Shown piece after piece: positions 24,125-32,753 of a stretch of DNA of 64,000 nt (position 1 is its first letter; every line of letters begins with the position of its first letter). A program made the translations under genes and the position numbers. The notes under the pieces are model-generated. The model was not told the origin of the DNA, ran no database searches, and worked only from the letters and a program-made list of their open reading frames with translations. The DNA is from Streptomyces sp. Ncost-T10-10d (lineage in GTDB: Bacteria > Actinomycetota > Actinomycetes > Streptomycetales > Streptomycetaceae): positions 62,001-126,000 of the forward strand of contig NZ_FMDF01000073.1 in the NCBI RefSeq assembly GCF_900091955.1. The letters are read 5' to 3'.

Positions 24125-24820
24125 TCAGCTGTGGAAAGCTGCCGGCTTGCCGTCGGTCACAGGCTGGGTCGCATCGAGGTGCGCCCAGGCGATCAGCCGG
24201 TGACTGCTGCCCCATTCGGGGTCGCAGGTGGTCAGCGTCAGATACCGGCCCGGGCCGGCGAAGCCGGACTTGCGGGGGACGGGGTCGATGACCCCGATGT
24301 CGCTCGGTACCGTCCGGTAGGGCTTCTTGTCGATGCGGTACGTGAACCACGTCGTCCCGTCCGTCAGCACCACCGCGTCTCCCTGGCGCAGCTTCGGGAA
24401 GTTCTTGAACGGGTCCCCGTATGTGCGACGGTGTCCGGCCACCGCGAAATTGCCCCTCGCGCCGAGGCGGGCGGTCCCGGCGTAGTGGCCGAGCCCCTTC
24501 TGCAGGGTCCTGACCTCGGTGTTCTCCAGGACGGGCCACTCCCAGCCCTTGCCGAAGCGGGGTATGTACAGCACCGCGAACGGCTTGCCGTCCCGGTACG
24601 CCGCGGGAGCGGGAGGCGCCGCCGTCGGGGATGTGTGCGGCGCGGGTGCGGACACCGTTCCCTGCGCCCACCGGTCGCGCAGGGTGTCGATCTGCCCCTC
24701 GGTCGCGTCGGCGGCCTTCACTCCGGTCCAGAAAAGCACGTACGCCACAAAGAGCACGATCAGGGCGCCGACGGTGATGCAGAGTTCGCTGAACGTCCTC
24801 ACGACCAGTCGCACCGACAC
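24125..24820 (-). CDS. Third class E sortase of the operon
   Basis: 231 residues. The N-terminal helix (FSELCITVGALIVLFVAYVLFWTG) has the same layout as the other two sortases. The catalytic residues appear as VAGHRRTYGDP (His), TLTTCDPEW (Cys) and HRLIAWA (Arg). The TLTTC-D context and SSHR differ from the TCTP/YR pattern of its neighbours, so substrate choice may differ. A gap of 56 bases separates it from the small membrane gene. Confidence 0.9.
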   Translation of the reverse strand: MSVRLVVRTFSELCITVGALIVLFVAYVLFWTGVKAADATEGQIDTLRDRWAQGTVSAPAPHTSPTAAPPAPAAYRDGKPFAVLYIPRFGKGWEWPVLENTEVRTLQKGLGHYAGTARLGARGNFAVAGHRRTYGDPFKNFPKLRQGDAVVLTDGTTWFTYRIDKKPYRTVPSDIGVIDPVPRKSGFAGPGRYLTLTTCDPEWGSSHRLIAWAHLDATQPVTDGKPAAFHS

Positions 24821-24846
24821 CTCGTGGGCCTCCCCACAGCTGCTCG

Positions 24847-25614
24847 CTACTTCACCGGCTCCGCATAGTGGAGATCCACTGTGCCCGAGTAGCCGGGAAG
24901 AGTCACCGCCTTGTGCTCATCGACTTTCCAGCCGAGTCCGTACGCCTTCACATACAGCAGGTAGTTGCTGACTGCCGGGGAGCTGTCGAGAGCCTGCTTG
25001 AGCTCGGCCGGGTCACCGACTGCGGTGATCTTGTACGGCGGGGAGTAGACCCGGCCCTGGAGGATCAGGGTGTTGCCGACGCAGCGCACGGCGCTGGTGG
25101 AGATCAGCCGCTGGTCCATGACCTGGATGCCCCGTGCGCCACCCTGCCAGAGGGCGTTGACGACGGCCTGCAGGTCCTGCTGGTGAATGACCAGGTCATT
25201 GGGTTGCGGATCGGGGTAGCCGGGGTTGGCGGTGGCGTTGGGCGGGGCGTCGTCGAGCGTGACGGCCACGGACCGGCCGGTGAGCTTTGTGGTGCCCGTG
25301 GCCCGCTCCAGCTCCTTGAGCCGGGCGTCCTCCGCCTTGGTGCTGCCGTCGTCGCGCCGGACGAGGGTGTCGATGTCCTCGCGCACGGATGCGTTGGTCT
25401 CGTCCAGCTGGGCGTTCTTTCCGCTGCGCTGCTGGATGAGGTCGGAGAGCTTCAGCAGCGAGGAGTCGGTGCGGATATTGGTGCCCTTGGCCGTGTTGGC
25501 GCTGGTGACGAAGATCAGTCCGGCGAGGGCGAAGACTGCAGCGGTGAGCACCCTGACCGGGTGCCGGAAGGTGCGCCGGACCGGTCCTTGGGGGGAGTCG
25601 GCAGAATTGCTCAA
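24847..25614 (-). CDS. DUF881 domain membrane protein, 255 aa
   Basis: A short cytoplasmic start, one membrane helix ([18 protein letters not shown]), a coiled-coil-like segment and the DUF881 core: [34 protein letters not shown] and [15 protein letters not shown]. The family resembles YlxX/W proteins near division genes in Bacillus. It is the first gene of the leftward operon and is divergent from crgA. The function is unknown. Confidence 0.9.
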   Translation of the reverse strand: MSNSADSPQGPVRRTFRHPVRVLTAAVFALAGLIFVTSANTAKGTNIRTDSSLLKLSDLIQQRSGKNAQLDETNASVREDIDTLVRRDDGSTKAEDARLKELERATGTTKLTGRSVAVTLDDAPPNATANPGYPDPQPNDLVIHQQDLQAVVNALWQGGARGIQVMDQRLISTSAVRCVGNTLILQGRVYSPPYKITAVGDPAELKQALDSSPAVSNYLLYVKAYGLGWKVDEHKAVTLPGYSGTVDLHYAEPVK

Positions 25615-25756
25615 CGTACCCTTATCTCCTTCGGCGCCGCGGAAGCACTACGCTAACGGACGCCCGGGGGAGGCAGCATTCCCCCCTCGCGCCCTGCCCC
25701 GGCGCCAGCCACAGTTCCCTGCGCGGTCACGCAGCGCATCGACAGGAGAGTTCCTC

Positions 25757-26011
25757 GTGCCGAAGTCACGTATCCGCAAGAAGGCCGACTTCACGCCCCC
25801 TCCGGCGAAGCAGGCAACCAACCTCAAGCTGACCAGCCGGAGCTGGGTGGCGCCGGTGATGCTGGCGCTGTTCCTGATCGGTCTGGCCTGGATCGTCGTT
25901 TTCTATGTGACCGACGGCGATCTGCCGATCCAGTCGCTGGGGAACTGGAACATCGTCGTCGGCTTCGGCTTCATCGCCGGCGGCTTCGGTGTCTCCACGC
26001 AGTGGAAGTAG
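25757..26011 (+). CDS. crgA: Cell division protein CrgA
   Basis: 84 residues: [15 protein letters not shown], then two membrane helices ([22 protein letters not shown] and [17 protein letters not shown]). This is the size and pattern of CrgA, which in Streptomyces inhibits or times FtsZ-ring formation before sporulation. GTG 25757 follows GACAGGAGAG. Divergent from DUF881. Confidence 0.95.
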   Translation: MPKSRIRKKADFTPPPAKQATNLKLTSRSWVAPVMLALFLIGLAWIVVFYVTDGDLPIQSLGNWNIVVGFGFIAGGFGVSTQWK

Positions 26012-26079
26012 CACCGCAGGGCACGTGACCCCACAGCAGAGCCCCGTCCTGCAACCCTTGCCCCGAGTTACCCACAACG

Positions 26080-26268
26080 TTATCCACAGCCGGGGGAAAA
26101 GGTCAGACGATCTGTGGATAACTCCCTGGCTGTTGACGCCGATGTGACTGCAGCCTCCCCCATCGGGGGATGGCACGCCCCTTGTCCCTGCTGGAAAAAC
26201 CCAGCTCAGCGACAAGGGGCACAGTTGTTCCCACAGAATGCACAAGATCCGGCACGCGCTGTGGACAA
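26080..26268. promoter_or_regulatory. Three DnaA boxes and a hairpin between crgA and rhomboid
   Basis: TTATCCACA at 26080-26088, TGTGGATAA at 26113-26121 and TGTGGACAA at 26260-26268 are perfect DnaA-box matches within 190 bases of a 300-base noncoding gap (26012-26311). Outside oriC the window shows only isolated ones. A 10-bp stem, GCCCCTTGTC (26177-26186) with 26211-26220, has an inner GCTGG/CCAGC stem and may terminate crgA. The boxes lie downstream of both convergent genes, so they are not promoter elements. Confidence 0.6.
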
Positions 26269-26311
26269 CTGGCCGGGGGAACGCCCAGGGGACGCCAGGG
26301 ATGGCGTCCGC

Positions 26312-27220
26312 TCAGGTCAGCGCGGCCGTTCTGGCGACGACGACGGCGACCACAGCCACCAGGACCAGGGCACAGGTGCCGTACTGCACCAGTGCGCGCC
26401 GCTCGCGGGGTGCGTGCACCATGCCGATCGCGATCAGCGTGCCCGCGATCAGACCGCCGACATGTGCCTGCCAGGCGATTCCGCCCCAGGGGTTGAAGGT
26501 GACGACCAGGTTCACCGCGAGAAGCACGAAGACCGGGCGCATGTCGTAGTTCAGGCGGCGCATGAGCACGGCGGTGGCGCCCAGCAGGCCGAAGATGGCC
26601 CCGGAGGCGCCGAGCGAGGGCTGATTCGGTGCGGCGAGCCAGTAGGTGAGAGCACTGCCCGCCAGGCCGGAGAGCAGATAGAGCGCGAGGTAGCGGGCGC
26701 GGCCGAGCGCCGCCTCCAAGGGGCCGCCGAGCCACCACAGTCCCAGCATGTTGAACGCGATGTGCCACACCTCCTGGTGCAGGAACATCGACGTCACCAG
26801 CCGGTACCACTGGCCCTCCGCAACACCCTCCGGCGGGCCGCCGTAGTAGAGGTTGGCCCGGCCGAACAGCGTCAGGTCCTGGAGCAGCGACCCCTTCACG
26901 TGCACCACGATGAACACGGCGACATTGAGAGCGAGCAGGATCTTGGTGACGAGCCGGGGGTCGGCCGTGACGGGGGCGCCGGCGACCGTGCGCGGCCGGG
27001 CGGCGCCCGGGCCGTGTCCCGTACCGGCTCCCTGGCGGGCGCAGTCCGGGCACTGGAAGCCGACCGAGGCGTTGACCATGCACTCGGGGCAGATCGGACG
27101 GTCGCAGCGGGTGCAGCGGATGTACGTCCCACGACCGGGGTGGCGATAGCAGCTGAGCGAGCCGTCCGCGGCGGCGGACCGGTCCTGGTCTCCCGGCGGC
27201 TGCTGGTCCATCGGTGCCAT
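26312..27220 (-). CDS. Rhomboid family intramembrane serine protease
   Basis: About 302 residues. An N-terminal double zinc-finger-like module (CYRHP, CTRCDRPICPEC, CPDC, about residues 23-60), then six or more membrane helices with MFLHQEVWHIAFNMLGLWW, the catalytic GASGAIFG serine and the AHVGG histidine. It cleaves membrane-anchored substrates. ATG 27220 (MAPMDQ) is preferred, because longer in-frame starts would overlap the ppiA terminator; ATG 27211 is also possible. Confidence 0.92.
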   Translation of the reverse strand: MAPMDQQPPGDQDRSAAADGSLSCYRHPGRGTYIRCTRCDRPICPECMVNASVGFQCPDCARQGAGTGHGPGAARPRTVAGAPVTADPRLVTKILLALNVAVFIVVHVKGSLLQDLTLFGRANLYYGGPPEGVAEGQWYRLVTSMFLHQEVWHIAFNMLGLWWLGGPLEAALGRARYLALYLLSGLAGSALTYWLAAPNQPSLGASGAIFGLLGATAVLMRRLNYDMRPVFVLLAVNLVVTFNPWGGIAWQAHVGGLIAGTLIAIGMVHAPRERRALVQYGTCALVLVAVVAVVVARTAALT

Positions 27221-27270
27221 CGCTTCCCGGTCCCCTCGGTGCTCGTCGTGGCGGCAGCACGCACAACGCA

Positions 27271-27312
27271 GCCCTGCTCGTCCGCTATGTAACAAGTACG
27301 GACGAGCAGGGC
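27271..27312 (-). terminator. Terminator of ppiA
   Basis: GCCCTGCTCGTCCG (27271-27284) pairs perfectly with 27299-27312 around a 14-base loop, 54 bases past the ppiA stop. Confidence 0.8.
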
Positions 27313-27365
27313 GATTGGTTCCCGAAAAGAGAATCAGAACGTGATCATTCGATGACCACCGGTGA

Positions 27366-27893
27366 TCATCGGTTCTCGATGACGACGGCCTCGATCACGA
27401 CGTCCTGCAGCGGGCGGTCGGTGCGGGCGTTGGTCTTGGTGGCCGCGATGGCGTCCACGACCTTCTGGCTGGCGGGGTCGACGACCTCGCCGAAGATGGT
27501 GTGCTTACCGGTCAGCCAGGCAGTCGGCGAAACCGTCACGAAGAACTGCGAGCCGTTGGTGCCCGGGCCGGCGTTGGCCATGGCCAGCAGGTACGGCTTG
27601 TTGAAGCTGAGGTCGGGGTGGAACTCGTCACCGAACTCGTACCCCGGGCCACCGGTGCCGTTGCCCAGCGGGTCACCGCCCTGGATCATGAAGCCGCTGA
27701 TGACGCGGTGGAAGACGGTGCCGTCGTACAGCCTGTCCGTGGACTTCTTGCCGGTCTCGGGATGCGTCCACTCACGCTCACCCTTGGCGAGCTCGACGAA
27801 GTTCTTGACCGTCTTGGGCGCGTGGTTCGGCAGAAGCCGGATCTCGATGTCGCCCTGATTGGTCTTCAAGGTGGCGTAAAGCTGCTCAGCCAC
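27366..27893 (-). CDS. ppiA: Peptidyl-prolyl cis-trans isomerase (cyclophilin)
   Basis: 175 residues of a single cyclophilin domain: KTVKNFVELA, FHRVISGFMIQGGDP, LAMANAGPGTNGSQFFV and KHTIFGEVV. The catalytic arginine sits in FHRV. There is no signal peptide, so it is cytoplasmic and assists protein folding. GTG start at 27893. Confidence 0.95.
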   Translation of the reverse strand: MAEQLYATLKTNQGDIEIRLLPNHAPKTVKNFVELAKGEREWTHPETGKKSTDRLYDGTVFHRVISGFMIQGGDPLGNGTGGPGYEFGDEFHPDLSFNKPYLLAMANAGPGTNGSQFFVTVSPTAWLTGKHTIFGEVVDPASQKVVDAIAATKTNARTDRPLQDVVIEAVVIENR

Positions 27894-28322
27894 GATCTGC
27901 CTTCCGTAAGTCTTCAGTGACGTTCACCGATCCTCGCACGGACCGTGCGCTCCGGCGCCCGGCCGCCACCACCAACGCACTTCACTCACCTTCTTGCCCG
28001 ATTCCGCCACCTTCCTGCCCGATTCCGCGCCCTGTGCGCCGAGGCCGTTCTCACCCCGCCCGCCTGCGGCTTCCCCGAAACCCTCACGTGCCGCTCCCCG
28101 CAGGAACAAATGCGGCCAAGTGCGTGACGAACCGGCGCGGGCTGAACCGAACCGTGGCATTGTCGTCGGCAAGCTCCCCTTGCACCGCATTGCCCGAAGG
28201 CGGCACCGATGACCTGAATAACCCGGATGCCTGCCCCACATGCCATACAGGCCCCCGGCAGGCATGATCTCGAAATGGGTGGAAAGGCGGAGTATCTACC
28301 CGCCACCAAGGAGGAGGATCCC
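27894..28322. other. Intergenic region between ppiA and DUF5324
   Basis: About 430 bases between divergent genes, presumably with both promoters. I see no credible gene, although frames stay open on both strands. It holds the tandem repeat listed separately and a strong ribosome site (AAGGAGGAGG) just before the DUF5324 GTG. Confidence 0.5.
27988..28028. repeat. Two-copy 20-bp direct repeat
   Basis: ACCTTCTTGCCCGATTCCGC (27988-28007) and ACCTTCCTGCCCGATTCCGC (28009-28028) differ at one base and are spaced one base apart (period 21 bp). It lies upstream of ppiA. Confidence 0.85.
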
Positions 28323-29057
28323 GTGACCCGCATCGACAGCGTGCGCGCCGCAACCGACTCGGCGAAGGACAGCGTGCAGCACGCCGCGGAAGTGGTGGCG
28401 CCCTACGCCGACACGGCCAAGGACCAGGCCGCACATCTTGCGTACGAGGCCCGCACGCGGCTCGCGCCGAAGGTGTCGAAGGCAGCCCAGCAGGCCCGCG
28501 TCCAATACGACGCGCATCTCGCACCACGTCTCGAACTGGCACGCGCTCACGTACCGCCCAGGGTCGACGAGGCCGCCCAGCGCGCCGCGCACCGCACCCG
28601 CCGGGCCGCCCGTACCGCCGCGGACTACACCGTGCCGCGCGTCGGGCACGCGATGGCCGTCGCCCAGCCCATGGCCGAGGAGGCCTCGGCCCGCAGCGCC
28701 GCCGCGCTGGCCGCGCTGCGCAGTCAGGTCACTGCGAAGGAGATCAAGCAGCTGGCCAGAAAGCACGAGCGGCGGGCGAAGGCCGGACGGCTGCTCAAGG
28801 GGTTCGTCGTGGTCGGCATCGTGGCGGGCGGCGCCTACGCCGCCTGGAGGTGGTGGGACAAGCAGGCCAACCCGGACTGGCTGGTCGAACCACCCGCTCC
28901 CACGGAGGTCTCCGACCGCGCGCCCCTGTCCTCGGTCGACGGCAGCGGTCCGAGCTCGCTCGACCCGGAGGTCCAGGCCAAACAGTCCGACGCGGAGAAC
29001 AAGGGCACGGACGGCCCGGAAGGTGTGGACGGCACCGATCTCGACGACCGCCGCTGA
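28323..29057 (+). CDS. DUF5324 family membrane protein, 244 aa
   Basis: A long amphipathic, alanine-rich helical N-terminal part (about residues 1-150, RAATDSAKDSVQHAAEVVAPY and similar repeats, reminiscent of LEA/apolipoprotein-like helices) precedes one membrane helix (LLKGFVVVGIVAGGAYAAWRWW) and an acidic tail. DUF5324 is a Streptomyces family of unknown function. GTG 28323 follows AAGGAGGAGG. Confidence 0.85.
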   Translation: MTRIDSVRAATDSAKDSVQHAAEVVAPYADTAKDQAAHLAYEARTRLAPKVSKAAQQARVQYDAHLAPRLELARAHVPPRVDEAAQRAAHRTRRAARTAADYTVPRVGHAMAVAQPMAEEASARSAAALAALRSQVTAKEIKQLARKHERRAKAGRLLKGFVVVGIVAGGAYAAWRWWDKQANPDWLVEPPAPTEVSDRAPLSSVDGSGPSSLDPEVQAKQSDAENKGTDGPEGVDGTDLDDRR

Positions 29058-29077
29058 ACAGCCCCCTGCACGACGAA

Positions 29078-29112
29078 CGGGCGCCGGAAGACCTGAGATC
29101 TTCCGGCGCCCG
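29078..29112. terminator. Bidirectional terminator between DUF5324 and tRNA-Ala
   Basis: CGGGCGCCGGAAGA (29078-29091) pairs perfectly with 29099-29112 around a 7-base loop, 21 bases after the DUF5324 stop and 13 bases past the tRNA-Ala 3' end on the other strand. Confidence 0.85.
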
Positions 29113-29124
29113 TTCTGTCACCTG

Positions 29125-29197
29125 TGGAGCCTAGGAGATTCGAACTCCTGACATCTGCCTTGCAAAGGCAGCGCTCTACCAACTGAGCTAAGGCCCC
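29125..29197 (-). tRNA. tRNA-Ala (TGC)
   Basis: 73 nt. Acceptor GGGGCCT/AGGCTCC, D-arm AGCTCAGTTGGTAGAGC, anticodon stem CTGCC/GGCAG around TTTGCAA (anticodon TGC) and T-arm GGAGTTCGAATCTCC. CCA is not encoded. Confidence 0.96.
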
Positions 29198-29369
29198 GAA
29201 AAAGCGGACAGCACCGGACGCTTCAACGTCTCGGCGACCGCCGCAGACCAGAGTACCGGGTACCCCCCGGAATCTTGCAAAAAAGATGGGGACTCCCGGT
29301 CGGCGACCACTCTCCGTAAGATGCTCGACGAGGTTCGCAGCAGCGAAGCCGCAGCGAAGGGGAGACGCC

Positions 29370-29918
29370 ATGGATGCAGCTCAGCAAGAGGCAACAGCAA
29401 GAGCCAGGGAGCTTCAGCGCAGCTGGTACGGAGAACCTCTCGGGGCGCTCTTCCGCCGGCTGATCGATGATCTCGGCCTGAATCAGGCCAGGCTCGCCGC
29501 GGTCCTCGGGCTGTCCGCCCCCATGCTCTCCCAGCTGATGAGCGGTCAGCGGGCGAAGATCGGCAATCCCGCAGTCGTCCAGCGTGTCCAGGCACTCCAG
29601 GAACTGGCCGGCCAGGTCGCCGACGGCAGCGTCAGCGCGGGAGAGGCCACCGACCGCATGGAAGAGATCAAGAAGTCCCAGGGCGGCTCCGTCCTCACCG
29701 GCACCAGCCAGACCTCCAACACCGGCGGCGCTCCGACCGTCCGGCGCGTGGTGCGTGAGATCCAGTCGCTGCTGCGGTCGGTCGCGGCCGCCGGTGACAT
29801 CATCGATGCCGCCGACTCCCTCGCCCCGACCCACCCGGAACTGGCAGAGTTCCTCAAGGTGTACGGCGCAGGGCGCACCGCGGACGCGGTGGCGCACTAC
29901 GAGGGACACCAGAGCTGA
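29370..29918 (+). CDS. Helix-turn-helix DNA-binding protein, 182 aa
   Basis: ATG 29370 follows AAGGGGAGACG. Residues about 25-65 form a helix-turn-helix: LGLNQARLAAVLGLSAPMLSQLMSG. A Gly/Ser/Thr linker and a helical C-terminus follow. It resembles the Streptomyces DNA-binding protein located before a Ser/Thr kinase near crgA. The kinase gene starts 83 bases downstream on the same strand, so it may be a partner or substrate. Targets unknown. Confidence 0.83.
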   Translation: MDAAQQEATARARELQRSWYGEPLGALFRRLIDDLGLNQARLAAVLGLSAPMLSQLMSGQRAKIGNPAVVQRVQALQELAGQVADGSVSAGEATDRMEEIKKSQGGSVLTGTSQTSNTGGAPTVRRVVREIQSLLRSVAAAGDIIDAADSLAPTHPELAEFLKVYGAGRTADAVAHYEGHQS

Positions 29919-30001
29919 GGGCCTGTCCTTTCATGCCCTAGAGCACTACCCCCGAGAGCCGGGCACGAGCCGAAACAGGAACTGGGAGCGGGCGCAGCGC
30001 A

Positions 30002-31339
30002 ATGGGTGAGGTCTTCGCCGGTCGGTACGAACTGATCGATCCGATCGGACGTGGTGGGGTCGGCGCCGTCTGGCGCGCCTGGGACCACCGGCGCCGCCGT
30101 TATGTGGCGGCCAAGGTCCTCCAGCAGAGCGACGCACACACGCTGCTGCGCTTCGTCCGCGAGCAGGCGCTGCGGATCGAGCATCCGCATGTGCTCGCCC
30201 CGGCCAGCTGGGCCGCGGACGACGACAAGGTCCTGTTCACCATGGATCTGGTGAGCGGCGGTTCGCTGGCACATGTCATCGGCGACTACGGACCGCTGCC
30301 TCCTCGTTTCGTCTGCACGCTGCTCGACCAACTGTTGTCCGGACTGTCGACGGTGCACGCGGAGGGCGTCGTGCACCGGGACATCAAACCCGCCAACATC
30401 CTGATGGAGGCCACCGGCACCGGACGACCGCACCTGCGACTGTCCGACTTCGGTATCTCCATGCGCAAGGGTGAGCCGCGGCTCACCGAGACCAACTACG
30501 TGGTGGGCACGCCCGGTTACTTCGCGCCCGAACAGATGATGGGCGCGGAACCCGATTTCCCCGCGGACCTCTTCGCGGTCGGACTGGTCGCGCTGTATCT
30601 GCTGCAGGGGAAGAAGCCGGACGCGCGGGCCCTCGTCGAGCACTTCGCCTCGTACGGCACTCCCAGCGCCCCGGAGGGGATTCCCGAGCCGTTGTGGCAG
30701 GTGCTCGCGGGCCTGCTGCAGCCGGATCCCCAGGCCAGGTTCCGTACGGCCACGGGCGCGCGCAAGGCGTTGACGGCCGCGGTCGACATGCTGCCCGAGC
30801 CCGGCGTCGACGACGAGCCGGTGGAGGTCTTCGACCAACTCGGTCCGCTGCCCGCAGGCTTCGGCCCCGCCGGACCGATCGCGGCACCCGGAACAGCCTC
30901 ACAGGACGCTCAGCCCGCACAGACGGACCAGTCCGCCCAGCAGCCCTACACCCAGCCGCCGCCGGTCCCGATGTCGGAGACGGGCAGCTTCCACCTCCCA
31001 CCGCCTCCCCAGCAGCCCACACCGCTGCCCCATACAGCGCAGCCGGCCATGCCCCCCACACCCATCCCGGCGCACACGGCGTCGCCCTTCCCCGCGCCGG
31101 ATCTTTCGCAGGCCCCCACGGCCGCGGTGCAGCACGAAGCGGCTCTCACCCGCGCGTACACCGCCGGGCAGTCGCAGGTTCCCGCTCCCGGAGCAGGAGT
31201 TTCCCCGCACCCCTCGGCCGCTGTTCCCGCGCACGCACCGCAGAAGCGTCCGGGGCCGCCCCCGAAGGTGGCGGTCCCGGTCCTGCTGGTGGCGCTGATC
31301 TGTTTCGCCGTGGGCATCTGGGCGCTGACCCAGAGCTGA
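30002..31339 (+). CDS. Ser/Thr protein kinase, 445 aa, C-terminal membrane anchor
   Basis: The kinase domain has GRGGVGAVWRA, Lys38, HRDIKPANI (Asp127) and SDFG (Asp149), so it should be active. A long linker rich in Pro, Gln and Thr (about residues 290-420) leads to one membrane helix at the very C-terminus (VPVLLVALICFAVGIWAL) with only a few residues outside, so it lacks a PASTA-like sensor. ATG 30002. It is convergent with the two surface-protein genes; whether it phosphorylates them is unknown. Confidence 0.93.
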   Translation: MGEVFAGRYELIDPIGRGGVGAVWRAWDHRRRRYVAAKVLQQSDAHTLLRFVREQALRIEHPHVLAPASWAADDDKVLFTMDLVSGGSLAHVIGDYGPLPPRFVCTLLDQLLSGLSTVHAEGVVHRDIKPANILMEATGTGRPHLRLSDFGISMRKGEPRLTETNYVVGTPGYFAPEQMMGAEPDFPADLFAVGLVALYLLQGKKPDARALVEHFASYGTPSAPEGIPEPLWQVLAGLLQPDPQARFRTATGARKALTAAVDMLPEPGVDDEPVEVFDQLGPLPAGFGPAGPIAAPGTASQDAQPAQTDQSAQQPYTQPPPVPMSETGSFHLPPPPQQPTPLPHTAQPAMPPTPIPAHTASPFPAPDLSQAPTAAVQHEAALTRAYTAGQSQVPAPGAGVSPHPSAAVPAHAPQKRPGPPPKVAVPVLLVALICFAVGIWALTQS

Positions 31340-31391
31340 ACACGGCCGGGCCGGAGCCTCTGCCGTACGCGGCGGCAGCCGGGGTCCCCGG

Positions 31392-32753
31392 CTACCAGGC
31401 CTGCGGCGGCCCTCCGTGGGGCGGTTGCCCGCCCCCTCCCGCAATCGGACTGCTCGAACCGATCGGTGCCGCCGGCGCGACCGCACGGCGCCGTGCCAGC
31501 AGCGTCCACACACCCAGCCCGAGCACCAGCACCGCACCCACGCCGATCCCGGCCACGCCGACCATCCTCATGATGTCGCTCTCGGCCGCCTCGGGACCGC
31601 TCTGGCCGCTCCTCGCCATGTCCTTGTCGTCCTGCGTGACCGAGAAGATCCCGGCATCCCCCTTGTACGGCGACTTCCCCGCCGTCCCCTCGACCTTGAT
31701 CCTGAGGGTCAGCGGAATCGCCTTGTCGCCGTACGACTTCGCGACCTGTGGGCTGAGGGACACCGACAGGTAGTACCAGCCGGCGAACCGCATGGCGCTG
31801 TCGCTGCTCGTGGAGTCGTAGCGGTTCTCGTACGCCACCGGAGGCAGTGGATCCATCGACACGGACGCGGGCTTGCCGGAGTACGACAGCGGCGACGCAT
31901 CGTCGACATGGCCGTGCGCCGGATTGTCCAGGGACATCGCGAGCGCGTTGCCGATGTATTCGTCCGAGGCGTTGTTGTTGCTCAGGTCGGCCGTGGCGAA
32001 GATCTGCTGGCCCCAGTCCACCGGCACCCGGTAGAAGCGGGTCTGCCCGGGTGCGATGCTGTCGTGCCACTCGCCGGTTTCCAGGCTGGTCGCGTCGTAG
32101 TAGCTGGTGCCGCCCGACCGCCTCTGCGGAGCTGTGGTGGGCGGCGCGGGCGACGCCGACGGCCAGTTCTCCGGTGCCTGGGTCGGCACCGAACCGCCCG
32201 CTTCCAGCTGCGGCTCCGACTCGTACCGCAGTTCCAGGTCCCACTCATCGGAAGCCGAGGTGGCCTTGCTCTCCCGCTCGATCAGGACGTTGTACGTTCC
32301 GGCTTTCTGACAGGTGCTGTTGTCCTTCTGCGTGATCCGGTAGGCGTACGCCGCGATCGGACGCGGAAACTCCGCCGACTCGAACCGTGCGTCCTCCGAG
32401 CTGCACTGCAGGTCGGCGTTGTCCCTGATGCTGACCTTGATGCCGTCCCCGTAGGCGACCTGGCCGCCGCCCTTGGGCACGGCCACCGCCGAGACGTACG
32501 CGTTCGTCCTGTCGTCGAGGTCCAGACGGTAGTAGAGCTTCTCGCCGCGCTTGATCGAGCTCTTGTGGACCGATCCGGGCGTGAGCGCCGACGCCTCGGT
32601 GCTGACCTCCGCGCCGCTGACCTTCTTCGCCCCGGGATCGAAGGTGTACGCAGCACTCTCCCCGTCCGCGTACGCCTGCCCCGGCAGCGCCGCCGCCACG
32701 CACGTCGCCGCGACCATGGCCAGCGCCACCCGGCCCCTGTTGCGCTGCCTCAT
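31392..32753 (-). CDS. Secreted, membrane-anchored protein paralogous to the VWA protein
   Basis: 453 residues. A signal peptide (MRQRNRGRVALAMVAATCVAAALPGQAYA), a large outside domain, then one C-terminal helix (VGVAGIGVGAVLVLGLGVWTLL) and a Pro/Gly tail. The outside part matches that of its upstream neighbour in order: RGEKLYYRLDLDD, YNVLIERESK, GQTRFYRVPVDWGQQ, YSGKPASVSM, WYYLSVSL and LTLRIKVEG. No VWA domain is present. The start is ATG 32753 (TGATG overlap) or GTG 32756. The function is unknown. Confidence 0.85.
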   Translation of the reverse strand: MRQRNRGRVALAMVAATCVAAALPGQAYADGESAAYTFDPGAKKVSGAEVSTEASALTPGSVHKSSIKRGEKLYYRLDLDDRTNAYVSAVAVPKGGGQVAYGDGIKVSIRDNADLQCSSEDARFESAEFPRPIAAYAYRITQKDNSTCQKAGTYNVLIERESKATSASDEWDLELRYESEPQLEAGGSVPTQAPENWPSASPAPPTTAPQRRSGGTSYYDATSLETGEWHDSIAPGQTRFYRVPVDWGQQIFATADLSNNNASDEYIGNALAMSLDNPAHGHVDDASPLSYSGKPASVSMDPLPPVAYENRYDSTSSDSAMRFAGWYYLSVSLSPQVAKSYGDKAIPLTLRIKVEGTAGKSPYKGDAGIFSVTQDDKDMARSGQSGPEAAESDIMRMVGVAGIGVGAVLVLGLGVWTLLARRRAVAPAAPIGSSSPIAGGGGQPPHGGPPQAW

